NCBI GenBank assembly: GCA_030562195.1
Contig: JAUJPP010000007.1
Coordinates: forward strand, 16,365,769 to 16,429,768
Direction of reading: 5' to 3'
DNA: 64,000 nucleotides
Source of the DNA: Nipponacmea schrenckii
Taxonomy: Eukaryota; Mollusca; Gastropoda; Lottiidae
Every line of letters begins with the position of its first letter. Position 1 is the first letter of the stretch. This document shows positions 37,231 through 57,800 of this stretch, piece by piece. The notes under the pieces were generated by a model. The model saw nothing but the letters and a program-made list of their open reading frames with translations. It was not told the origin of the DNA and made no database searches. The translations under genes were made by a program, and so were the position numbers.

Positions 37231-37844
37231 CTTCATTGACTAACATTTGTAGGGAGCAGTTGTCGTGTCGATAATTAAAGAGCCCTGTCTGTACTGTGTT
37301 ATTGAACCCCAAAAATACCAGTGTTATCCGCTGGCAGTTTTACTGCATGGTTATCTGCCCTTCAAACTGTCGTTGACGTCTCACAACAGAATATGACACG
37401 ATAGCAAATAGCAGCCAATTATCTCTTAGAAGAAAAAGAAATTAAAATGACACCAATTGTGTGTGTTTTTAATTTTGAAGTGTGCATTAATTTCTAGTTC
37501 AATATAGCCTTAGATGTATTATTCTAAGGTTGGAACTGGTTAATCCACCATCCAATAGTATACGATTGAGCTGAATAGAATCACTAAAGTCCAGACCAAA
37601 ATTGATTGTGGTAACGCCCATTAGAGTTAAACTTTCATGAACTTAGGGCCTACATCTTTGGCTTTCGTCGTTGATTTTACATGAATGGCATCACAAAAGG
37701 TTTGCGCATCTCAAACAATAATTTTGACCATTGAGATGTTTAAACACTTTTGTTTCAAATATTATTTAAAAAACAATCCTACAATTGAAACCCCAATAAA
37801 TCTACAATGGATGCTTATAGCTACAGAGAAGTGCTCTGGACACA
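37231..37844. other. Non-coding stretch upstream of DHX15
   Basis: AT-rich. No gene is recognised. Confidence 0.4.
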
Positions 37845-38039
37845 ATGGCGGTTTTCGGTAACCAGATTGGGATTCCTGTCCGAAACCTCTACTTCTATGT
37901 AAAGAAATTTATTTTTTGGGGAATAGTGCTTGGGGTTCAAAGTCTAGCACCTGCGAGAAGACATTTCGAACGAACAAAATACGGTCGATACAAAATATTG
38001 GAGAAAAATATCGTATTCAACCCAATTATTTACTTGTAG
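37845..38039 (+). CDS. Possible small membrane micropeptide (64 codons)
   Basis: The ATG at 37845 sits in a good context (cacaATGGCGG). The product starts MAVFGNQIGIPVRNLYFYVK, has one short hydrophobic segment (FIFWGIVLGVQSLAP, ~res 23-37), then a basic tail (ARRHFERTKYGRYK). This layout fits small mitochondrial inner-membrane proteins, but no family is recognised. It lies 230 bp upstream of DHX15 on the same strand. Could be a chance open frame. Confidence 0.25.
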   Translation: MAVFGNQIGIPVRNLYFYVKKFIFWGIVLGVQSLAPARRHFERTKYGRYKILEKNIVFNPIIYL

Positions 38040-38152
38040 TCTGATTTGATCAAGGGAGGTTATCAAACAGGAAGTACCTGAGCAATTGATCATCCGGGGA
38101 GTTTGATTTACCCGAGTCCCAAAAACATAAAAGCTATCCCACAAATCCTTAC

Positions 38153-38216
38153 CTCGGTCCTTTGTATACAGAATTTCATAGTCTAGAGAATTAGGTGTAT
38201 TGTTGATAAACGCCAT
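38153..38216 (-). CDS. Possible first exon of a gene divergent from DHX15
   Basis: The minus-strand ATG at 38216 is in a strong context (ACAAAATGGCG). It reads MAFINNTPNSLDYEILYTKD and reaches a consensus donor (CGAG|GTAAGG) in phase 1 at 38153. The start lies 51 bp from the DHX15 ATG on the opposite strand, as expected for a bidirectional promoter. No second exon is identified and the product is not recognised. Confidence 0.3.
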
Positions 38217-38266
38217 TTTGTACTTGTCGGCGTTTGAATTGAAACTTGAAAGACTGAACACGTAAA

Positions 38267-47265
<8,999 letters not shown>

Positions 47266-48659
47266 TCTAAATAGTGCTTATACTCTTACAGCTCTTTCTG
47301 AAAATCTGAAATCATGTATCATATGTATTCATCTACCTGTCTAAAACCCTTAAAAGGATTGTAAAGAGGTGTTTTAATTCTTTATGTGTTTTATGGTAAT
47401 TTATTGCCCCTCACTTCAATTCGTACCAATGTTTTATCAGATGTTCCTGGTTCTTGCTATATCATTAGATATTATTGTTTAGTTATAGTTGAAAAACCAA
47501 AGCATTTCATTGAGAATTAGACAGGGCCACAGCAATGTTATCAGTGTCTCCATTACACATAAGATGTGAAGAAAACCTCTTTACACTTCATTAGACTCAG
47601 ACTAAGATCAAACTTGTAATAAATACAGTAGTTAATGTAAAATATAGAATTTGATTTTAAATTATATTTAGGGATTAATCAGATGACTGAAACACTCATC
47701 ATTATTTTTTGTGAAAGTTTCATTTCGTTTCATTTATATTCTGTGTGCTACTTCACTCATAAAAGATCTTATTTTACCAGGCTGTGTATTCTTGGAACAA
47801 TCTAAGTGCTATGATGTCCTTTGATTTGAAGTTTCTATGATATCCAATAGCTAAGATCATTGCTAGAATATAGAATGTAAGAGTTCTTGTGAACACCCTC
47901 TAATATTTCTTAATGTTCTCAGTATGAAATAGTCTACAGATAAACAGAATTTCAAAAGATGTGTATGATAGTACTAGTGTATTTTCTTACCTGGTGTCAC
48001 AGAATAATGTATCAATGTAAAATGTATGTAAACTGTTTATATTGATAAAATCAAATTATTTTTATTTTTAATGTTTCCTGTCTTTATTAACGCATATGGT
48101 GCATAAAAGTAGGATGTAAAACTCGAGTTTATTTCTGGTTTAATTAATGTAAAATAAAGAGTAGTGAGGTGGAGTATAAAGAAGTACTAGTTTATATAGA
48201 TTACAGAATCCCAAAACGAAACAAGTGAAGTGGAAGGGTTGCTGTAAATCTAATATACTTTTACTGCTAAAAAGCAACATAAAAAAACCTAAAACATCAT
48301 TATTGACGGACACAATCACCAAATCTCATTATATCCATTTTATTGAATTGATTTTGTGTTAATGTTGGTTTGTAGATAAGGACCTAAATAAAATGGTGTA
48401 GAATATTTGAGTTTATTACATGTTTCGAGTTGTTATATTGTTAATTGTATTTGTAATTCACATTGTACCAGATATCAGATGTACAATAAACACCATTATT
48501 ACCTGAATATTATTTTTAAATCAGCCAGTGTTTTAATACAGAACTATCCACTATTACACCCAATACTATATTCATACCATGAAAGGGATTTGGATAAAAG
48601 AACATACGGAAATGAGTTGGAATAACACACTTCTTTAATACGAAGATGATCGTAAAGAG
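47266..48659 (+). other. DHX15 3' UTR and downstream region
   Basis: Likely 3' UTR from 47266, with AATAAA at 47618-47623 and further candidates around 48145-48155. A SINE 3'-module fragment sits at ~48078-48125 (tctttattaacgcatatgg, gtaggatgtaaaactcgag). The remainder holds no recognised gene. Confidence 0.5.
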
Positions 48660-48674
48660 GTTAACGCATAAGTG

Positions 48675-49200
48675 AACGTTAACTTGTCATCTACCATCAA
48701 TTACCTCGATAGTTGAGGGTGTATAAGTGATATCAGTTAACTAGAAGTGGATGAATACCGATAAATAAATAGTCTGTTATAATAGTTTGCTGTAAGCGAG
48801 CGTTTATTTGTTATCCATCAACAACTACCTGTTTTTGAGATATTAGTAAGCTGGAAGTGAATATGAAAGGAATACTTCGCCATAAACTTGGACAATAAGC
48901 GCATACATGCATCAGTAGATACACCTGCTGGAAAAATTGACATCACAGAACCCTTATATAATCCGATAAATCCAAAAAACATAGTAATTATCCATACAAA
49001 TGCAAATCATTATTTAAAAACGCCTATGGTAATAAATTAAGTTTGTTTCAATAATTACTTAGTTTTGTGAGTTTTACAGATTTTACAGGGATTCTGTTAC
49101 TTTATGGCACCAAGTAAGCTCACTTACGAATATATACTCATTCTAAGATGCAGTATCACTTGTCATCTACAAAGTATGTGATATTAGCTAGAAGCGGACG
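48675..49200. repeat. Scattered units of the gtgatatcagTTAACT / gtcatctacc repeat
   Basis: Units at ~48675-48745 (gttaacttgtcatctacc, gtgatatcagttaactag), ~48790-48860 (aacaactacctgt) and ~49150-49200 (cttgtcatctac, gtgatattagctagaagcgg). Same boxes as the arrays at 31385-31625 and 36545-37230. Confidence 0.65.
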
Positions 49201-51841
49201 TTATCACGTAGACGCAGCTTTACGGCACTAAGGAGACTGGCGTCTCTGGGGCCTAGACACCCACTGTTTGGGCTATACGAAACTACGTATCATTCCTACA
49301 TCGAAATAATGCACACGAACGTTATTCACAGCCATTTTGAATATTATCTTCGACCTAATAAGTCGAATATTTTTAACAAGCCTGTAAAATTTCAACAGCT
49401 TTTAAATCAGTTTTAAAACAGTTTCTAAACCTCAATATTTGATTTGTAAGGCTTAATTGAAATATATCACCCTTTATTAAACTTCAACTTATTAAGTAGA
49501 GGTAGTCATTCATAATGGTTATGAAATTCGTGTTATTTAATAGGAATATGTTATTTAAACAACATTTTGTCGGAATAGTCACAAAATTATCGATACCGTA
49601 TTTTGATGTCACGTGACTCTCACGTGATCATATTCAAAAATGGAGATTAGACTAATCTTTTATTGAAGAAAATACAAGCTCTGATAAATTAGTATTATGA
49701 GACGCAGATCTTATTTTCATCAGCAGACGGAACTTGGTAATGCATGCCCTTTCTCTGCCCTTGGAATTTCAAAACAATTTATGTCTGAATTTGTTTGCAA
49801 ATGAAATCTTTTCCATAAAACATCATCTCGCAACACCTCGGGTTCGGCCAGTGTCAATAGCTTCTTCTAGTCTGACCGACCAACCAAGTTATGACAAGGC
49901 CTACTGGATTGTGTCATGTACCAACTAGAAAAAACGCGCGAGAGAAATGAAATACTAGATGAAAGATAGGGATGTTAATTAAGGAAATCCACAAGCAAAA
50001 AGTTGGGAACCTAAAACATGTGAAGTTTGGACTTGTTTTTCTTCAAGGACATTGGGATTAAGTTTCGTTTGGACTTACAACTATCTCTGTCCCTCTGCCG
50101 AGATTAAAGTAATTTGAAAATACTTCTAGATCTGTTGAATTGTAGGATTTTTCAATTTAACCTGTTTATGTTTGTGTGTGCTAACTGTATTATCATTGTT
50201 CTAAAGGCTTACTCTAGAGTTGTTGGTAAAGGCTGGAGTAAGATAAACTAATTAGGCCTACAGACGTTATAGCCATTAATATACCAAGATATTAGTTGTG
50301 TGTCACTTACCAGCAGACAACAAGTTGATAAGCGTGGAGGAAACTAATATATATAAACAAGTAGATTTTAAACCAGAACTATTATTATCTAATTAACTGA
50401 TATGATAACAACCCTGACCCCATGGCAACCTTGAACTTTATTTTAAATATGTAGGTGAGCCTATGTATTATATAACTGTAGGCCCTGCAGAAAATTAAAA
50501 CTTGTATCTAGGTGTAAATACTCTGTCCCTCTATGGTGCTACCATACCATAATTCTGCTGTGGTTCAACAAGTGATGTTAAGTGAAGGGGATTAAGAAGG
50601 GCCACAAGGAATACTTTCTCTTTGTAAACTGATAGAAATGTTTCAGTCATGTCATAGGACAAAGCCAGACAAGCCTCTATTGTCCCTTGGTATTTGTTCC
50701 CTTGGTAAAAACTGCATATATCATATAGATATATCATTTATAATTATCATTTTTTATCTATATATTGAGTCCTTCACCTATGCCTTTTTCTATTTGTCTT
50801 AAACAGTATAAAAATAAGAATTCAGTGTTTTTAATTTATTGAGAACAAGCAATATATATAAGATTATTTATGTTTCAGCTGATAAGAATGTAGTTGATTA
50901 GGATATATTATTCTTGGTAAAACTGGTATGTCTGCCTTGACAATCAACCAGATGCAACCAGTTCAGTTCATTTAACCAGCTTAAAGTGATTGAGTTGAAG
51001 AAACTGTTGAAATTGTAAGTTGTTATACTGTATAGTGAATAAAATGCGCACCAAGGAACACAAGAGAATAAATTATAGAATTACACATTTCTTTAATAAC
51101 AAGTTACATAATGTTTCAACACAATTTAGCATGTCATCATCAGATGAAATGAACCACTTTCATTAAATCGAATGATAATTATCCTGGCTATAAAGATATG
51201 ATTGGTTAGTTTTGCTTGAAAGTGGATTCAGTTCTGTTACAATGAAGTTCCTCTGTTTTTTATAATGTAACATGACTGGTTTGTCCTGATCATTCTGTTG
51301 GCTAGTTATTGTAATGTAATATCTAAAATCAGTCTATAATTTGATTCACCACCTTTCTAAAATCACAATGTTCTTGTGATATGAAGAAGCGTATATGATA
51401 TAACATATGTATAAGTGATAATATTAATGATGTATTTGCAGGGAGTTATCTCAGCACAGTTATGCAGTTTGTTGAGTATAACAGCTAGATATTAATTTGT
51501 GCTCAAGGTAAATATAATAATTATTATCTTTTTGAAACCAATTTGATGGTTGTTATTTCTCAGTATGTGTTGTTCACAAATACACTGGTGGAGACAAAGA
51601 TAGGGTTTGGCTAAATTACAGGAGAAATTGAGGTCATATTTAAATGAAATACAATAATGATCATATTTAGACGCTTCTATCCCTTCAGCTGTGAGTCTGT
51701 TATTATACAGTGCATGTTATCTCTCTTGATGTTTATATTATAGATATTGATCAAGTAGGGGATTCTGTAGATTATTTATAATAATACTCAACCTGTTTGA
51801 TATTAAGGAAGAAAAACATCTGTTGAAAGTGAGGAATTAAA
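49201..51841. other. Intergenic region upstream of PDPR
   Basis: AT-rich. Near 51075-51150 lies the second copy of the small GAAAC-motif element (minus strand). The 5' UTR exon(s) of PDPR may lie here; atattaaggaagaaaaaca just precedes the ATG region. No other gene is recognised. Confidence 0.45.
51075..51150 (-). mobile_element. Small repeat with CTGATGA...GAAAC core
   Basis: Minus strand reads catcatCTGATGATGACATGC-type sequence: CTGATGA, a weak stem (ACA...TGT), then TTGAAACATTATG, AACTTG and TTATTAAAG. The element at 15215-15342 has the same order of blocks. Confidence 0.45.
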
Positions 51842-54800
51842 ATGGAACGGCACGCTAGAATGATGATGAGAACGTTATCGTGTTTACGTCAACACAATGT
51901 TAGGACTGGTGTAAGGTCTCTTAGTAGTGCAACACGTTGTTATTCTACAGATAAAGGTCAGAGTTTAGAGCGAGAAGGGGTAGTGTTGCCGAAACATGCC
52001 CGTGTAGTTATAGTTGGCGGTGGTATGGTTGGACCCAGTGTGGCCTACCATCTGACTGAACGGGGCTGGACTGATGTGGTTCTATTAGAGCAAGGCAGGT
52101 AAGGAATCTTTCAAACCCCTCTCCAATGTCTACTGATTTCCTGCCCTTTGTAAGATGTCATAGCACTCCTCCAAACTAACCCAGTTTTGCCCTAAGTAAG
52201 AGCTCTCCATCCACTCGGTTTAACAGGTGTAGAACAAACTACCTTCAATACCTAGGGTCTAATGTTCTGTCCTATGAGAAACAGGTCCCCAACCTAATGG
52301 ATCCGAATGTTGGGTGTGTTTACCTAGCCTGAAATCTGCTCAAAACTCAGTTTGCAATGACAAATAGTTGGTAAGAAATTTTAATTAATTATGTAAGCGA
52401 AATAAAATAAATAAGCGAACGGTGTGATCTAATTTTTTCTTTTCCATATTTCTTTGCCAGTCTAACATGTGGTACAACGTGGCATTCAGCTGGTATGATA
52501 GGTCAGCTGCGTCCTAACTACGCTGATATGGAGGCTTGTCGGATCAGCAGAAATCTTTACGCCAGACTGGAAGAGGAGGGACATGGTTTGGGTAAGTCTT
52601 GAAGTATGTAGATCTCACTAAATGTGACATTGAGAAATATCATTTTAGCTGACTGAAGTACTATTCTTCAAATCTCAACTTATATCCAGAATTTAGCACC
52701 TAGTTTTTCCTTCTGGTGCCAGGGCCTCCAAGTATCATTCCTTCTTCATTAGCCCATTAGGTGCAGAATAGTAGGACGTAAAACTCCATTCATTTCATTT
52801 TATTTCCTTGTGGCTTCTCCTAGGCTAATGAAGTTAAGAAGATTAAAATGTAAAGCTTTCCACTATTTTTAATTTGTAGGTTGGAAGCAATGTGGAGGGT
52901 TGAATTTAGCTCGAACAAAAGACAGATGGATAGAATTTAAACGGAAGCACTCCATGGCCAGGTAAGGGCATGTAACTGCATTAAATTAAGCAAAAATCCA
53001 TTAAAATAGGTAATTTTTAACATGTTTCAGTCATGACACCTGGTAGGCTCAATTGCTGGATATGTACTTTTATTTTCCAAGTTTTAAGACTGTGAGTCTA
53101 AAGTATAATGCTTTTATAAACATTAATTATAATAATAACTTAATCTTGTTTTAGTGCTGTGGGGCTAGAATCTCATCTGTTATCACCAAAAGAAATTGAT
53201 AAACTGGTTCCTTTGATCAAAACAGATGACCTTATAGTATGTTTTTATGACTTTTTAAAATTTCCCTTTTTTTTCCTAAAAACTTTCCTAGCATTTTGAT
53301 GATAGAAATACATATATAGAAATAGATAGTAAATTGTTTACATATATACAGAACCCTAATCTTCCACAAAAAATGGCTTCCATGGTCTTTAATGGATTAA
53401 AGGTTGATTAATTACATTAGATTATGAATTATTTTAGGGTGGAATTTGGGTGCCATCAGATGGTGCTGTTACTGCTCCAGATGTTTCTATGGCATTGATG
53501 AGAATCGCTCGAGAAAGAGGTAGAATTTTGTGAGATATTTATATATTTTGTATTATTTGGAATCTTTTAATCAATCATCTCTCTGAAATATGTTTCGTTG
53601 ATGTCAGCAGTTTACAGTTCCATGAACAGGTTTTAGAGTCTACCATTTTAACTAATCATGATTAAATTTGGTATTTGTACACATAAACCTTAAAAGTTCA
53701 GGAATTTGGAATTTTTAAACAGGTTGAAACCTTATGACCACAGCATTCCAAAATGTTCATATGTTGACGCATTGAGGTTTTTAAAATTTTAACATCAATT
53801 ATAACATCAATTTTCACCATTCCAATTAGAAATTTGTGGTTTTTGCAATTTCACTAAAACTAAGACGTTACTAATTGTGAAGAGGAAGAACCTGAGTGAT
53901 AAAAGCATATTTGGCGTTGAGTAACATCATCAAAGATTTGATGGATGGCAGGAACCATAGACATCTGATTGAAAATGGAATGTTGTAAATTGACAATATC
54001 AATCAGTGATATCTTAAATAAAAGTTTATTAGACATGTCAATTGAGCCCTTTTAGCGACACTTTTATTAAAAAAATGAGTTATACAATTATATTGCTCTA
54101 GTGTTTCATGTTAAAACTAATTTTTCTGTATCGTAGAAGGGGGAAATAGGTTGACACAACTTTACTATTTTAGATTTGTCTTCTTATAATTCCAGGAGCC
54201 AAGTTTATTGAAGGTGTAAAAGTAGAAGCAATTTTAACTAAAAATGACCGAGTGTCGGGGGTAGAGACGTCAGCTGGCAATATTGATTGTGAATATTTTG
54301 TCAATTGTGCTGGACAGGTCAGTCGAGGTTTCTCAATCAGATGACCTCACAACAAATTATAATTGTAAATTTTTAATCATATAAATTCTGCAACCCCTTA
54401 TCCATATAAATAGATCGATTTACTTTTATAATATAATTTTAAAATTTAGTTAAAACATGAGGTTTGCAAAGTGAAATTTTCATTATGATGCAACATCTGC
54501 CTTAGATGCAGAAAAGTACGATGTAAAACTCCATTTCTAATATATTTCATTATGTTACAGTGGGCTAGAGAGATTGGTAAATCTACAAAACCTAAAGTTA
54601 GAGTTCCTTTACATTCCTGTGAACATTTTTACCTGGTCACAAAACCACTGGAGGAGGTAGATCGCTTGATGCCAGGTTAGTGACATTATGCATTATGCAA
54701 ATGAAAGGGGTTAAGGGTAATGGTTTGAAAGGAAAATTGTTATATGATTTCCACCTTTAAAGCATCAAAATCTGCTGCAGAATTCCTTGATGAAGATGAA

Positions 54801-57800
54801 GTCCTGTGTATTGTAAAACATATAACTTTTCTACACAAGTTACACGTGTCATCATGCAATGAAATATATGGATAGTATAATTCTGTGTGTTTTTTTTACC
54901 TGTTAATTCCCCATTTGAAATTTGAAATAAACAACATTATAACAATGGTGCCATGACCAGGAGATCATTATAATAAAAACATTGTTGTATACAACCCTGT
55001 ACCAGTGCTTCACATTTAATAATAACTTTTAATCACCCTAATCACTAAAACCTTTTTTACTATAAATTGTTAATTTTGTGCTGAAATGGGTGCATTTCAG
55101 GAGGCTTTTTACATATTTCATAAAAATAAGTGAAATTCAATGAAAATTATTTCAGTTGTGCGAGATTATGATGGGTATATATATTCCCGAGAATGGAATG
55201 GAGGCTTATTAGCTGGTGGATTTGAACCTGTATCCAAACCTTGTTTCCATACCGGTGTTCCTGATAGATTTGAGTTTCAACTATTACAAGAAGATTGGGA
55301 CCATTTTCGTAAGTTAGGTTTGAAATAGACTACATTGACAAGAAGAGGGCTTATGATATAAAAGTGGTGTTTCCTCAACCTCTATGACTACGTTTTCTTG
55401 TCATGACAGCAATGTTTGCATGTTCTGATTCCTGTCAGCATACAGAGACCATTGTACTTCTACATATAATGTACTATAATACTATATATAGTACTATAAT
55501 GTACTATAAACCATTTTATCCATGTATATCCTTAATGATCAATACCAAATGTATATACATGTAGTGTGATTTTTGTCATTCAGTGACTGATAATTGAGTT
55601 GGGGATGGAAACATGTCCAATCATTGTATAAAACTTGAACCAGTGTTCTGTAACATTGTGTTTATTTAGATATAGACAAAGTATCATAGGTCAGTCAAGA
55701 GAATTGGAATGGACTACTTTCAACACTTGAAATAGGATGTAGTTATAATAATTATGGTTCTTGTAGTCGATTCTCTTTATTAAGATGATTTGTTGGAAAT
55801 TGATGTAAAGATGTTCCTCTTCCTTTATTATACCATTAGGTATCCGTAAGCATATATATACAGAAAGCCATTACATTGGTGCCGTGACCAGGATATTTTC
55901 CTTTGACTAATATTCTTTGATTGCTGTTGATTTAATTGGAGTCCTACTTAACTATCAATGTCATATTATTTCTGTGTATAGTGTTTCAATGTATCTTGCA
56001 GAAATTCTCCTGGATCAGATTTTACATCGTTATCCTATCATGCAGAAAGCTGAAATACGACAACTGGTCAATGGTCCAGAAAGTTTCACTCCAGATGGCA
56101 ATTGGATTCTTGGAGAAACAGCTGAAGTGAGTTACAATCAGAATAACCTTAAGTCTCTTCGACATTTCTTTAATAATGATCAAACATGAAATATGAAACA
56201 TTAACATTCTCAAATAGTAAGACAATCTGTATGGTATGTTTACACAATAATTTAAATTGAGAACCTGTCTTACATTGGACATAAAATTAAGTTTTCAAGA
56301 ATGGTCAATATGAGTATATAAGGATGCTGTTACATTATGTATATCTACTGATGAATATGTATTGGCCAAGTTCAAAATTTTAGTTCATTCTAAGACACTG
56401 TATTTCTTTAATTTTTTAAACGTATTTATTGTACATGAATACGTTTATGTCTAATATCAGCCCATTAAAACAGACTTATATTAGCCTTATTGATATCTTA
56501 CTCATCAGACATTTCATAACAGTATATTTTAGAGCTTGTTGTAGGGTTCTACAGCAGTCAGTGGCGGAGCCACAGGGGGGGCAGGGGGTGCAGCCGCCCC
56601 CCTCGCAGCCCCAAAGGCTAGTTTTTCGGGCAAGGCATTTAAAAAAAAAAATTTTAACGGCCCAATTTTTTTTTTTTTTTTGAATTTAAAAATGAAATCA
56701 TATCTTTGCCCGAATATCCTATATTACTATAACTGTATTTTTTTAAATTGATAGCCCAATTTTATTCTCCTATAATAATATTTCATAATTCATATTATTT
56801 AAGGATCGAAATCACTGCCCGAATGTCATTGCTATGATTATATTTTACATATTTCAAAAATTGAAATCGCAGCCCGAAAGTAGAGTTTAGAACTTTTTTT
56901 TGACACAGCCAAAAAAAGACAATTCGGGCACATATTTCAATTTTATCAATAAATATTGTATGACATACAATATTTGTTAAAAAAATGGAAATCGGTGTCC
57001 GAATTGCCTTAAATTAAGACAATTCGGTAAGGTTTCACCTAAAAAGTTAACAAGTTCCTTGGCTTACTTCCCTTGGAAAATAGATCATTTATTAATCAAA
57101 TAAATCAATAAAAATTCCACCAATAAGAAAATGTAAAATAAATAAGTTTAATAAGGTTTCAACTAACAACACACGAGTTCCCTGGCTTACTTCCCTTGGA
57201 AAATAGATCATTTTAATCACTTTGGGTTTTTTGTGTAAAAAAAAGTTCTAAACTATTATTCCACCAATAAAAAAATGTAAAATAAATAAGTTTGATAAGG
57301 TTTCAACTAAAAACACATGAGTTCCCTAGCTTACTTCCCTTGGAAAAAAGATCATAATTATCATTATAATCACATAACATTGCATGTCCTCTAGCTGTGA
57401 TCATTTCAGAGTGAAATTTCGTTAGAATAACACCTGTTCTATCTTCCATCGATCATCGATAAACACGCACTAAAAATTGTTCAAAAATATTTTTGTCTTT
57501 TGTCAAGAATTGTTTGGCCTGGTTATAACTTGACTGTTGCAATTTAGCAAATTGACACAGAAATCAAAACAATGTCTTCTACACGTAAACGATTGTATCG
57601 ACAACGGGTTGCATGTGATGCATGCGGCAAGGAACTTGATTCCGATTATAAAGAAAGTCACGTAAAACGCTTACACTTGGGGGATACTATTACTTTTACA
57701 CCAGTTCAACAAATAACTGATAAATCTCAGCCACAATTAAGTAGTTTTTTCGGGAAAACACATACTAGCACATCTTCAGAAAGTAATCAGAATGTAAGTG

